Program-made: the position numbers and the translations under genes
The notes under the pieces: model-generated
Databases searched by the model: none
The model's input: the letters and a program-made list of their open reading frames with translations, nothing else
What the model was told of the DNA's origin: nothing
Origin: Elgaria multicarinata webbii
Lineage: Eukaryota > Chordata > Lepidosauria > Squamata > Anguidae
NCBI RefSeq assembly: GCF_023053635.1
Contig: NC_086172.1
Location: forward strand, 24,891,501 to 24,955,500
Direction of reading: 5' to 3'
DNA: 64,000 nucleotides
In this document: positions 1 through 12,853 of the stretch, piece by piece
Layout: every line of letters starts with the position of its first letter
How positions within the stretch are numbered: position 1 is the stretch's first letter

Positions 1-599
1 CTAGGGGGGGCTGTATATGAAGTTTTGTCCCAATCCTGCAAACTTCCAGCACCGGAAGCACTGAATTAAGTCCCTATACTTTACCCCACACCTTTCCTCT
101 CTCATTGGGATATTGTGGAAGGTTAAAAAAGGCTGCTGGATTGTTATCAATGGGTGAAACAGTGCCACCACTGGGGAGGGAGTACTGCAGCAAGGCAAGG
201 GGGTTGGAGGAACTTTCTATAGTTCCACTGAATTACCTGGTTGAGTTTACACTTTCTGGGACCAGAAACCTCTGTGGGGAGGGGACTAATTAAGATGGTC
301 TACCTCAGAAGACTGATGGATCCAGATATTTTCTGATAACTTTTGGGGATTTTCCTGTCACCTCTGGAGGCGATTCTATTGAAGCCCTGGTTAATCTCTG
401 GAATGGAGAAATCAGGCAGTTGACACAATTGCCCCCAAGTGTTCTCCCTCACGGGGTGCAGCCAAATGAGTGTTTTGGTTTTCCAGGCACTGCAGGCGAT
501 GAATCTAGTGAGAAAACAACTAAAGCAATGTTGGTAGAAAACTCAGAATGGGTCCAATCAAGAGCTAGAACACACTTTAAGCCTACTCTGTGGCAATGA

Positions 600-1215
600 G
601 GGCAGCAAAGAAATTGCATTTCTCCTCCACCGTGGCATCTTCACCTAGTCGCCCAGCTGAGTTTTTTCAAGTGGTGAGAGGCCTATTATACTTTGGCCCA
701 CAAGAAGAAAAGGTAGAGCATCTGATAGCCCACTGTGAACAAATTGCATGACACTTTGGAGATAAAATTGATCCATCTAGATCTATCTCAAACTGGCTTC
801 TTGCCTGGTTATGAGAAAGACACTGCTTTGGTCACCTTTGGATGATCTATGCTGGGAACTGGACAGTGTGTCCCTATTGGCTCTGCTGGATTTCTCAGCA
901 GCTTGTTACCATCCACCATGGTACCCTTCTGAAGCATCTGTTTGAGATGGGACTCGAAGGCACTGTTGTGCATTGGCTCTGATCCTTCTTGGAGAGGCAA
1001 TCTGTAATACGCTCTATGTGGGGCTGCCTTCGAAACCTATTCAGAAACTTCAGCTGGTCCAGAATGCTGCAGCCAGACTGTTGACCAGAGCCAGTTACAG
1101 GGAACACACAATACCCTTGATTTAACAGCTTCACTGACTACCAATCTGTTTCCAGGAAGAATTCAAAGTGCTGGTTATGATCTATAAAGCCTACACAGCA
1201 TGGGACCTGGCTAAC
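600..1215 (+). mobile_element. L2-like LINE fragment, reverse transcriptase region, decayed
   Basis: Translated pieces around 880-1000 resemble the L2-clade stretch LDLSAAFD-TIHH-LL--L-- and then the later RT motif family YVGLP-K-I-KLQLVQNAAARL at about 1010-1090. The two parts are closer than in an intact element, so an internal deletion is likely. Frames are interrupted throughout, and this is an old copy. The left limit is uncertain. Confidence 0.65.
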
Positions 1216-2339
1216 TGTGCATGTGCTGAACCACTGTTTGGAATCAGTGATGCAATGGATGAGGGCCAATAAACTGAACTTGAATCGAGACAAGATTGGA
1301 GATTTTGTAGGTAAGCAGTTTTAAAGCCTAAGAATTGGGCACACCACCTGTCCTAGAAGGCATTCCGTGAAAGAATAGGTGCATAACTTGGGATATTCCT
1401 GAATCCAATGTCATCACTTGAGGCCCAGGTAAACTCAGATATTGGTAGTATCTGACTGACATTCATGACACTGAGAGGAATGCCAGTTTAAGAAAGCAAA
1501 CTCACAAATTAGTAGGAGAAAGAAAGAAAAAAGGTTACAATAAGCCTTTTAAGTAATTCTCAATACTGGGGTTTTGCATTATACTTAGATGTCACTAAAG
1601 ATATATAACGTGAATGATATATGACCCTCATAAAAATTACTGGGTATGAGACCAGATGGAGAAACATCAGTGAAAATTAGGCTATTTACAGATACTGTTG
1701 GAAGAGTCAGTAACAATGTACACAATCCAATTTACAGTGACGTTTTACCATGCAAATCCTGCAGCCAGGAATAGTCATTATACAGTGAAGATGCTACCAT
1801 TTGCCTACATGAATCAGACCCAAATGCTGTGTACATTCCACATGTTTGCTTGGCCAACGTCCTATTTCCTGTCAGGCAGTTTTATTTAGTGAGGATGCGT
1901 TCCTCAAATGTTGCCTGTAAAATTTCCAAGCCACTGAAAATAGATGCTGCATAGAAAAGCCACTAAAAATTATTTTGGTCCTATTTGTTCTATGATATTA
2001 ACATTCTGTTTTAAAATGGAACAGCCAATTACCTTTTCGTTTAAATTAAGTTTTACCAAGATATTTTATCATCAGTTAATGTACAGCTGTACCCAATCCA
2101 ATAGTCTCTCACTCATTTTGAACTGAGAAACACGTGCAATTGTACGTCATAATCAGTGATGTCAAACAGATTTCAATGCTAATAGTAAAAATTATTCCAA
2201 TGATCGGAATGGGGACTGAAAATATAAATCAGCTTAATTATTCACTTACAAACTGGAAGTATTTCTTTAATTGAAGCTGTTAAATAGGCTTTCAGCAGCA
2301 ATGGTTAATTGTAAAACATACATGAACACTATTTAGAAC

Positions 2340-2412
2340 CATTAAGGCTGCAATCCCCACCTCGATCCAAGTGGAGAGACGGGTAAGAAATAGATGATGA
2401 TGATGGTGTACA
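2340..2412 (+). repeat. 3' tail of a non-LTR family with (GAT)n
   Basis: A cytosine-rich stretch, CCCACCTCGATCCA, is followed by GGGTAAGAAAT and a short GAT repeat. The same tail, ending in ATT repeats, recurs at 34786-34880 and 36197-36291, so this is the 3' end of one dispersed family. Confidence 0.55.
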
Positions 2413-2509
2413 GGAGAATTTACCAAACAATAAGGATAAATCCTGCATGTTGTTATGCAACTACAATTATAACTGTAGGTGGCTGTTCTACAATTATAAC
2501 AGGCAGTGG

Positions 2510-3494
2510 CTGTTCTGAACCAGTGCCTGGGCACGGTAATGGACTGGATGAGGGCTAAAAACTGAAACACAATCCAGACAAGACGGAGGTACTGTTAGCG
2601 GATGGTTCATCTGTCCGGCAAGGAGATGTTTGCCCTGTCCTGGACGGGGTTGCACTCCCCTAAAGGATCGGGTCCAAAGTTTGGCGGTGCTCTTGGATCC
2701 AGAACTGTCACTTGAGGCACAGGTGAACTCAGTGGCAAAGAGCACCTTTTATCAGTTTAGGCTGATATACCAACTACGCCCTTATCTGGACAGAGATAGC
2801 CTAGCTACAGTTATCCATGCTCTGATAACCTCTCGTTGGGATTACTGCAATACGTTATACGTGGGGCTGCCTTTGAAAACGGTCCGGAAACTTCAACTGG
2901 TACAAAACAGGGCAGCACGTTTGCTAACAGGGACTGGCCGACGAAAACACATTACGCCAGTCATTTTCCAGCTTCATTGGCTGCCAGTCCAGGTCCGGGC
3001 CCGATTCAAAGTGCTGGTATTAACATTTAAAGCCCTAAACAGCTTGGGGCCAGGTTATCTGAAGGAACGCCTCCTCCCATATGTACCTGCCCGGACCCTA
3101 AGATCATCTTCAGGGGTCCTTCTCCATGAGCCCCTGCCAAAGGAAGTGAGGCAGGTGGCTACCAGGAGGAGGGCCTTCTCTGCTGTGGCACCCCGGCTGT
3201 GGAATGAGCTCCCTAAGGAGGTTCGCTTGGCACCTACATTATATGCTTTTAAACGCCAGGTGAAGACCTTTTTATTCTCCCAGCATTTTAACAGTCTATA
3301 AATAAATTTTAACTTGGTGTTTTAAATTTGTAATTTTGTATTGCTGCTGTTTTTATCTGGTTGAGCTTTTATATTGTATTTTATATTATGGTTTTATACT
3401 GTTGTTTTATACTTTGAATGTTTTTAATTTTTGTGAACTGCCCAAAGAGCTCCGGCTATTGGGCGGTATAGAAATGTAATAAATAAATAAATAA
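2510..3494 (+). mobile_element. L2-like LINE, 5'-truncated, with 3' tail
   Basis: This is the 3' part of an L2-clade LINE. An open frame at 2630-3301 (223 codons) covers the end of the reverse transcriptase region and the C-terminal domain, with landmarks LRPYLDRD, YVGLPLKTVRKLQLVQN, HITPV, LHWLPV and VAPRLWNELP. A short UTR and an AAATA-type tail ending near 3494 follow. The catalytic Y-DD box lies upstream and is missing, so the copy cannot move by itself. The 6-mer CTGAAC lies near both ends (about 2516 and 3496) and may be a remnant of the target duplication. It is the best preserved L2 frame in the window, which suggests a fairly young insertion into ABI2 intron 1. Confidence 0.88.
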
Positions 3495-5282
3495 CTGAAC
3501 ACATATATACATTTCCATAGAATTATGTATTCTACATGATTTCCAGGAATCTGCCAATATTGTCGCCAGCAGCAACCACAGTTCTCTTTCTGGAAACCAT
3601 CTACCCCATATGTACAGCTTGAAACAAGAGAACTCTTGCTTTCACTATATTTTCTGCACATCACAAAGAACTCAGTGGTGGGAGGGGGTCTCACACTTCT
3701 TTGTGGGCGGGACAGATTCTGCTCCTTTCCCAAGTTCGCTGGCATGTGCTGAGAACTTGGGGTAAAGTAGGGATCAGTCAAGAGAAATTTTCACTGCATC
3801 CATGTCTCTCCAAAAACTGGGGTGAAGTAAGAGATTGTGCCCTGTGCCCCCCCCCCCCCCCGTGTCCTCTGTGCATTCTAGAGGACTCAATTTATGGTGA
3901 TCACAAATAATGTATGGCTATGCAGACTAGCTAAAATTTGTGGACCCTAAATTATTTCCCTGTATTCATTCACATTGCCTGTATTCATCCACTGTCACAT
4001 AAATTCAATACTGCTTGCACTGCAGTACTGCAAAATTCATTCTCATGGTAACAGATCAGTCAAATCCAATAAATCTGGTTTTTAAGGAGGCCAACCAAAA
4101 TTAAACGCAATGAAAAACTAGTATTAAAAACTCCTAGTTTCAGAAATGGTTAATTGACATGTGCCCTATCTTTGACAACAAAACGTTTCTTCCACTGTTG
4201 TGGGCCCATCCCACAATTTCTACAAAAATCATTATTTGAATGAAAGCTAAAAGGAAACTTGAAGCGCCAGGTTATTGGGTGGTGTGTTTTTTTTTTTTAA
4301 AGTAACATCTACTCTGCAAGACCCTAATTGCCTACAGTAACATTTCTAGTATTAGCAATTGAAAGCATTGCCCATCAAGGAGAAAGGAAACCAACTGACA
4401 GAGTAATCCTGAGTGTGGTTGTTGTGAGTCAGGAGGAAGATTTCCACCATCCCCAGCTCGTGGGGTGGAGGACAGTTTTGCAGGGCTGCTCAGCCCAGCA
4501 GATCCATATACTAAAAAAAAAACACCATACACACACATCATTAATAGCAAATGGGAGAGGAGAATTAGCTACACCAGCTCCGGGACTGCTGTACCTGAAA
4601 GGCCCAGATTAAGCATGTCTAGAGAAGCAAATCCAAACCAATTTCTCCATGCCCCTGCAACATCACATTTCATGGGTTTCTGCCTGCTACCATAGGCAGG
4701 AAAACCAGTGCAGCGGCTGAGCACTCTCTGTGCTCTTAGAGGCTGCATGAAAATGTTCACATGTCCTACTAAAAGTGTATGGTCAACTGAGAAGGTTAAA
4801 TTGAGTAATTTTCAGCATCAAATGTTGATTTTCCCATCAAATGTTCCTTGGTGTAAATATCTGCAAGTCTGTAAACTAAGGGGTATATGTGCATCTTAAA
4901 CAATCTTGCCAGGATAAAAGGAATATCCATTGTCCAAGTTAGGCACTGATTTTATATGGTGCAAATGTATCACATAAATATGGTGCAAATGTACCGTACC
5001 ATACGACTGCTTTGTTGTTGTTTGTTTAAAATATTACAAATGAAACTGAGCAGAGATGCAGCTCTCTCTTGGTTGAAACAGTGATCTAAGTAACAGGCTA
5101 TCTTCATGGACAGCAAAATATTAATTCTGTATTAATAACCAATTCTTCTCTAACATTTTCTCTTTCAGGAATTCTTTGGTTCTACCAGCCTATATTTTAT
5201 TTTTACTAACAGAAAGATCTGGATATGATTAAAACCTCAACATATTCTCCCTGCCTAAAAAGTGAATGAGAATCTTTCCACT
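3495..5282. other. Intron sequence without recognised elements
   Basis: No coding similarity was recognised. The only notable structure is a pure C run of about 15 at 3847-3861 and a T run near 4287-4297. Confidence 0.5.
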
Positions 5283-5290
5283 CTATGTCT

Positions 5291-5787
5291 GGGTTTGGAA
5301 GACACAATAACCAATGGTGGATTAAATAGTCAACGTTGGGTTAAATTATCAATGGTGGGTTATTATGTCGTCTGTCGGGACTTTTTCACATCACAGTTGG
5401 TTATTCAGCTGAAATAACCAACGCAAATAACCAATGCTGTGCAGAGTTAATTATTTGAACAATCGTTGGTTATCATGTCGCGTGTCAGGCACCGTTGACC
5501 ATTTTGTTGCACACAGTTGATTATTTTCAGTGACTACAGAGTTCCCTGGCAAGAGCGACCAAAGCAATAGCTGCCACTCCAGCCCAGCCAGCAGAACTCA
5601 CAATGGCTGATGGGATACCAGCAGGAGAACTGGGGAGGGGGAGAGATGTATCAAACACCGTTGACTAATAGTCAACTCTATGCTAGTCTTAATTCTTAAT
5701 CATGTCATGTGGGGAGTATCCCCTCAATAATCAACCATGGAGTTGACTATTAACCCACCATTGACTATTGTGTTGTCCGAACGTAGC
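5291..5787. mobile_element. hAT-like MITE, about 0.5 kb
   Basis: Near-terminal inverted sequences ACACAATAACCAATGGTGG (left) and the complement of CCACCATTGACTATTGTGT (right) bound a non-coding element full of short repeated AACCAA/GGTTAT units. The flanks CTATGTCT (5283-5290) and CTATGCTT (5788-5795) match at six of eight positions, as expected for an aged 8-bp hAT target duplication. The subterminal GACAACAC motif also occurs in the palindrome at 52242-52336, so the two are relatives. Confidence 0.7.
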
Positions 5788-5994
5788 CTATGCTTATACA
5801 CTGGGCCTAATCACAAAATAACTGAGATGACATGCAGATTAACGACAGGTCCAAAACTGCCCACCAACATTCTTGAAGGGCAATTTCAGAAACTGTTCCA
5901 ACCACTACTTATGTCTTTGTACCGCAAATGTCACTAATGTTTTACCACACTACATATTGTATTCTATAGTGATGTAAGAGTAAGATTGATTAAC

Positions 5995-6409
5995 AAACTG
6001 CCATCTTGGCCCTGTGGGGAAGAAGAAGGACCGAGGGGACAGGAGCAGGCCGAGGAAACATCGGGGCCTGCTCCTGCTGGGCTCTCCCCCCCCCACAGGG
6101 CAAACTGCCATCTTGGCCCTGTGGGGAAGAAGAAGGACCGAGGGGACAGGAGCAGGCAGAAATAACATCGGGGCCTGCTCCTGCTGGACTCTTCCCCCCA
6201 CCCCACAGGGCAAACTGCCATCTTGGCCCTGTGGGGAAGAAGAAGGACTGAGGGGACAGGAGCAGGCAGAAGTAACATCGGGGCCTGCTCCAGCTGGACT
6301 CTTCCCCCCCCCCCCACAGGGCAAACTGCCATCTTGGCCCTGTGGGGAAGAAGAAGGACCGAGGGGACAGGAGCAGGCAGAAGTAACATCGGGGCCTGCT
6401 CCTGCTGGA

Positions 6410-6412
<3 letters not shown>
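5995..6412. repeat. Minisatellite, four units of 107-111 bp
   Basis: Units begin with AAACTGCCATCTTGG at 5995, 6102, 6212 and 6323. Each contains GGGGACAGGAGCAGG, then the near-inverse GGGGCCTGCTCCTGC and a C-rich run whose length differs among units, so single units can form hairpins. The units are nearly identical, which points to recent expansion. The long open frames across it on both strands come from the repeat itself and are not genes. Confidence 0.9.
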
Positions 6413-6453
<41 letters not shown>

Positions 6454-6470
6454 CCTCCCTCCCTCCTTGA
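6413..6470. repeat. (CT)n then (CTCC)n microsatellite
   Basis: A long pyrimidine tract directly follows the last minisatellite unit. Confidence 0.95.
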
Positions 6471-6500
6471 CTCCTTTTCCTTGTGTGTCATGTCTTTATT

Positions 6501-6620
6501 AGATTGTAAGCCTGAGGGCAGGGACTGTCTTTTTTGCTAAGTGTAAGCCGCTCCGAGAGCCTTTTTTGGCTGAGGAGTGGGGTATAAGTATGATAAATAA
6601 ATAAATAAATAAATAAATAA
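6501..6620 (+). repeat. LINE/SINE 3' tail with (AAAT)n
   Basis: The stretch AGATTGTAAGCCTGAGGGCA through TGTAAGCCGCTC and a GGGGTATAAGTATGATAAAT end is a recurrent non-LTR 3' tail. A weaker copy lies at about 43995-44070. Confidence 0.6.
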
Positions 6621-9600
6621 GACTGTCCATTCAACTTTTCAACATTCCCCACCCCCCACCCCCCAAGTATAGAATTTTCACTACAATTTAGCAGGTAAAA
6701 TAAGACAAGTCAGATATTTAACAATCTGTTTACCACTTCTCTGGGGAAAATAGCACCTGTCCCTAAGCCTCCATCCTACTGACCTTATCTTTGGACAGCT
6801 ATGTCTTCGTATCTGTCCTTCTTTCCATAATACAATCTTAGGATAGTATAAATTTGACATAAACACAAAATGGCAGAGATCACATGCAGATTAAAGACTG
6901 ACCAAACTCTCAAAGCAGGTAACAGTCCTAATCCTGACTGTATGACAATGCTTCCAGTTTTGGTAAGAACATTTAGAAATCTTTCAAGTATTGATAAAAG
7001 TTTGCATACCAACCTTTTGATTTTCCCAGGTCTTCTATGTTTCAGCTTTGTTTTATCTCTGCCACATGAATTTATGCTGCTTTTATTTATTCTTATTGTA
7101 AACCACCCTGAGAACTTATAGGACAGCATATCACCTAGTTTGCATGTTGAAACAAACCATGATATCCGCCGGAGCAATTATGTCTGTGGGTTTCCATCCA
7201 CCTGCTCCCACTGCAATGAACCCAGGGAAGCTTGATCACTGGTTTGTATCCATTATGTCCAAACCTGGAAATCTGAGTTGTTGTGGGAAAAACAACCCAG
7301 AGTTTAAACTCATAATAGATTAAAGAAGTTTTTCAACTTTGGCAAAGATATAACACAGCCCAAGACTGCTAGAATTTGAGAAGATATGACCTCATCACCA
7401 TCTAATTAAATAGCATGGTATGTTTTTGATTTTAAAATTGACTATATTGTGTAAGCCACCATAAATGCTCCATTCTGGAATCGAGAGGCAGAACAAAAAT
7501 ATCAATATAAATTCAGAATTGTCTCTCTGTAAAATGTTAACACTTCCTGTTTTAAAGTTGTCCCTATCAAAATATTCCATGCTCCACTGAATTACCGTAA
7601 GTTCTGTTTTAGTCACATATTTGCACTATGCTTGTATAAAGAAATAGATTAAGAAAATAAACATTTAAAGGATTAAAATGTGAAGTAAAATTCTTTGAGA
7701 AATTCTGATATACTTAGGTTAATACTGAGCACTTTACATCTGCATGTCTATACGTATTTTTTCAAGAAATTATAAAATATTAACTGAAATCTATGACACA
7801 TAAAAACATGATTCAATTAACTACCTGGCTCTCATTAGAGTACTGATATATGCTTAGGAGAAGTCATGAAGTAGTTCTGGCCTTTCCTTACATCTGCATT
7901 TTGCAGGACATTTCCTCATATAGTCTTCCATCCCACACACTTTGCCAATCTGTGTTAAACTTTACTTCTTTGTGACATTCTGCAAAAATACATGCATCTC
8001 ACATCAGATATGAAGGGTGCATGAATGTATAAATCATCAGCTTTTCCTTTAAAATACATGAGTGGAGAACGGAAAAGACCACATTTCTACTTATATACAT
8101 TACAAATGAAAAAACAATGCATTTGTTTTATACATTTAGAAGAGCACATGTAGATCATGAATTGGTGCAAGTGGGCGTTAGCAATGATAATCACTAAGGA
8201 TAAACATCTTGGATTTCACTGCAATACATACTAATACTGCAATCCTATGCAATCTTACCTAGGAGTAAACCTCACTAAACACAGTCATTCTTGCTTTTGA
8301 GTAAACAGGATTGAGACACATTTGGGAATGGTCTGCATGGCAGAGAGAGTTTGTTTAGTTCAAAAAGAAACTGGAATCTAATTTCTGCATCTGTGAATTG
8401 ACTTGACTGGTAAAACAGTTAGCAGTCCAACTTAAGCTAACTCAGACAACATCCCAGATTTAGAGCACAATCCTATCGACTGCACCCTCAACGATTGGAA
8501 GCCCCCGATCATCCAATGCAGGGCAGAAGCAGCAGCAAGGACAATCTTCACCTCCCCGCACTCTCACTCTACATATTTCACTTTGCCCATCGTATCCTGG
8601 CTTCTCCAGTCCCCTCCCTTCCCCCTACTCTCAGAGGTCGCTTTTCCTACCTCGGAGGGCAGCCTGCGCAGTTCTTTCTGTGCCAGCTGCGAGGGGTCAT
8701 GGGGTCAGATCTCCCCCTTCGGAAGTAGAAGCACTGACCTCGGAGGGGGGAATCCCCAGTATTCTATGGCCCCTCTGGCAATGTCTAGAGCAAGCCTATG
8801 GCTCTTTTAGTTTTGCTTGCTTAATTAAAATAAAAACCACAGCACTGCAAAACCATTACCAAATAATACAATATGCAGTAATTTTGAGTATTATACGAAT
8901 AATGTTCTCGTTTTCCCAGTAAATCATGGGGAAAACAGTAATTATCAGTAACCAATCCATAACCCATTTCCCCAGACAACTGCTACCCTGAGGTTCAGGC
9001 TTTTTTCTGACAATATGGCACATTCTCAGTTATTGCCAGCTTTACAGTGCCTCAGGTATCTCTTCTACTGTGATCCCTTTCAGCTACCTTGTTTATATCA
9101 TGGAGTATAGCAGCAAGTACCAAAGAATCTGACAGAAAAATCACTCACCCCACCCTCAAATATTTATGCAAAAACTATTTGGAGGGAAGGCTTTAATTTG
9201 CATAGCTAGCTAAAATGTGTATCATTTTGAGATTGTGTGTTCCTCCACAAACAAATACTTCCTTAACTTTCGGCAATCATCAGTGAAATTCTTCAAGGCT
9301 ATGATATCAGAGGGCAATGATAACAGCTTTCTTAACACCGCACACCACCATTTCAGCAAAGTCTGATCAGAAATTCAATCATCTCCAGGTCAAAATGCCA
9401 GAACACATTTCCAATTGCCATGATTAAACCCCAAAAAATCCTGAAAACCCACCAGTTCTCAACAAGTTCAGCAACACAGCAAAAGGAATCTCATTCATCC
9501 TGGGTTACAAAAGAAAACCTTCTGTTCAATCTGAATCATAAAGCTATTTTAAATAAAGGATACCATGGTGAAGCCATAGTACATGCACCAAGGCAGATCA

Positions 9601-11300
9601 AATGCAAAAGCTCTCTGAACACAAATATATATTGTATCTTGATAGAACTTGTTATTCAATCATGTAAATAGATCATAATGCATCATGTCATTGTGCCATT
9701 TTAAATGTTCTGCCCTTCCCTTATTCTTCAAGTCTTAAATTGCCATAACTTCTCACTGCATATATGCTTCCAAAAAACAACAACCCCACTTCGTTTTAGA
9801 CAAGTACTGTGATCTTCTATGTTTCTAGGACTCTTCTTAAGAATTTGTTATATTTACTTTCAGTGTAGACACACAGAGAAAGGAACAAATTGAACACCTT
9901 TATCTATGCCACAGCCTGTATTAACCACTGACTCTTTTCTCCAATCATTCCCTCACATAAAGTCCAAAAAGCTCAGATTCATTAGCACAGGCTCACTAAT
10001 AGTCTGGGCTTCAAATTCAAGACCACAGATACTTAAGTAAACCCAATTAACAAGTATGTCAATTAAAATTCATATGTACCAAAGCAACAGATGCAGCTTC
10101 ATGATGCCCACCTGAAGCAAGATCATCTACATTCAATTGTTAGTCACCTCCTATTTGGTCCTTAGTCATCATGGAAGACAAGTCATGATTATGTTATTAT
10201 TTGTAACATACATTACTCAACTGTCCCTTTAGAGCTCTACCACTAATTTGTCTTTTCTTTTCTTTGGCATCTTCTCACTATTTAGTAATTGATATTCTAA
10301 CTGTTCATATCAGCTTCACTGAAAAATCTTTGAAAAATAAAATACCAGCCAGTAGGCTACCATGCAATATGTTAATGAGACTGCACACAGAGTAATAATA
10401 CAAAGATTAACCATGTCACCTCTCTTTTATGAGTGGGAAAGAAATGCTGAGGTGAGGAAGGAGTAATCTAAAGCACATACAATGTAGGCTCTAGGCTGAA
10501 AGGATTTCCTTCAGATGCCTCTTCAAAGACTCATTTATTTCGCTTCAGCCTACAGCACATTTATCCAGAAGGAAACTGCTTTTTCTACACTAACCTCCCA
10601 CCCAGCCACATAGCCAGCTCTAACATTACCACATCACAGTAAGAGCCTTGAAGCTCAGTGTAGTTTGACATCACCTCCAGAACTACTGCCAGATCACAAT
10701 TTCAGCTAGAAGGGGCAGTCTAGTAGCTTGGAGCTTGAATTACATGATCGGCTAATATCCTCTTATTGGCAGCACATTGTGATATTCTTAGTGCAAGAGT
10801 GGGAGAAAGGAGGCAATCTTTTGCGAAGGCACATCGGGCAGCCATCTCTCGACAAAGCGCAACACATACATGTGGACTTAGAAGTAGAATGTTTGTCCCT
10901 AATCCCTCTTTCAGAAATATCCACTAGGAATCACCTTCTGCACATACACCCAAACACTTCCAAAGTGTAACCGACGCACACAACAACCCCGGCACAGTCA
11001 GAATGAGAAGCGTTTCATGCATCCCAATATCCCATAGTCATCTCCGGGGCCGCAGACGTTACTAGGCAGTTGGGAGAGCATAAGGACCAGACGCCCATGT
11101 GCCCACACTTTCCCCTTGTTGTTAACCTCAGCCTCGGGGGCGCCCAGGAGAGCCTGTAACCTTGGGCATCTTGCAGCGCCCACTCTCCCAAACCTAAACC
11201 CGCGGTGGGGGGGAGGCTCTTGCGTGGCCATGAAGCGAGCGCAAACCCCCAGACACACACACACCGTTCCAAGCTCCATCCAGGCCAACTGAAATGGTGT
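6621..11300. other. Intron sequence, AT-rich, no recognised genes
   Basis: Both strands show only short scattered open frames with no family resemblance. A fragment at about 8238-8330 (CAATCCTATGCAATCTTACC followed by GGAGTAAAC) resembles a common squamate dispersed repeat. Base composition rises in GC towards the ABI2 CpG island from about 10970. Confidence 0.5.
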
Positions 11301-11351
11301 GGATGGAGAGAAGATGCGTGATAGCACCACACACATGCACGCGCGCACTCA

Positions 11352-11747
<396 letters not shown>

Positions 11748-12439
11748 TTACGACACCAGCACCACCGGAGCCCAGCCGCGGTCTCTCTCGCACACTGCCT
11801 GTGAGAGGAACACCCCCCAACCAGTCCTCAGCGGGGGCGCGGCGCAACCGACCAACAGCAGCTGCCCCCACTGCGCAGGCGTCGAAGCCTTCCACGATCA
11901 TCCCTCTCCCCCCCCCCTCCTCCGGGTCGCTGCGCGCGCCCCCCCCTCACGCTGCCGCGTCCCGTTCACACTTCCGGTGCCCGCATCCCGGCATGGCTGG
12001 AATGTTGCGCGCTGGAATGCCCCGCCCCCCTCCGTCCCGCTTCTTGCCCCTCATGAGGAGAAACTCGCAGAGAGAAAGGATGGAGGGGATAGAGGAACAG
12101 TGGCAGGAGAGGAGGCAAAGGAAATGCCTTCGCCTTCCCCTCCGTCTGCCCTTTATAAAAACAAACAAACCCCACATTCCCCCCCCAACCCCCAGATTCA
12201 GCTTTCATACTTTTTCCCTCAAGCACAATTTTACATCACCACCGTCTCCTGAATCCAATCTTATTTTTAACCGTCCTATTACTGTTTTTTTCTTATATAA
12301 TCATCCATCAGCGATCTTGAGGCATCTTAAAAGACAAAAACACGTTTTGTGTGCAGTCAAAGGCTAACAGGTTTATTGTGGCATACGCTTTGGTTAACTG
12401 AAGTCTCTTGTCAGAATTTGTGGCAGTTCCCTTCTTGAA

Positions 12440-12545
12440 TTGCCTCATGAGACAAGCCCTAATCCATAAAAGCTTATTTGAAAATAAATCTGTTACAGCT
12501 CAGGAGTGCCACAATACTTGTTGATTCCTGTAACAAACTAATGTG
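12440..12545 (+). repeat. Old amniote dispersed repeat (GCTTAT..AATAAAT..TGCCACAA)
   Basis: The series AAAGCTTATTTGAAAATAAATCTGTTA then GTGCCACAATACT matches the recurrent block seen better at 16080-16180. Related pieces lie near 16915-16985 (antisense) and 17213-17270. Confidence 0.5.
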
Positions 12546-12604
12546 GAACTCAACGTAAAAAAAACAAAAAACTGCTTCAGTTATTGCTATTAGCATATAC
12601 TAAC

Positions 12605-12682
12605 AAACTAGAACCGCCCAGGGAGCTTCAGCTATTGGACTGTATAAAAATGCAATAAATAAATAAAATAAATAAATAGAAC
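12605..12682 (+). repeat. L2-like LINE 3' tail
   Basis: CTAGAACCGCCCAGGGAGCT through CAATAAATAAAT matches the end of the L2 copies at 3430-3494 and 57895-57990. Only the tail is present. Confidence 0.7.
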
Positions 12683-12737
12683 AGGCCACAGGGATAAACC
12701 TTAGGCTTCCCACCCAATTTCTAATGGACTATTGCAA

Positions 12738-12853
12738 GGATGAGGAATGTGTGGCCCTCCAGATGTTGTTGGACTGAAACTCCCATCATGCTAGCTAGTG
12801 CTGGTAGAAATTTCAGTCCAGCAACATCTGGAGGACCCCATGTTCCCCACCCC
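12738..12853. mobile_element. Palindromic MITE (CCCTCCAGATGTTG family)
   Basis: The left arm GGCCCTCCAGATGTTGTTGG is mirrored by CAGCAACATCTGGAGGACC at the right. The centre carries ACTCCCATCATGCTAGC. The same family recurs at 14616, 19226, 46233, 56419, 59738 and 61365. It is non-coding and makes a long snap-back hairpin. Confidence 0.75.

Noticed and set aside
5950-6540. Several overlapping long frames on both strands
   Set aside because: They follow the minisatellite unit and the CT tract; the repeated peptide is a by-product of the repeat.
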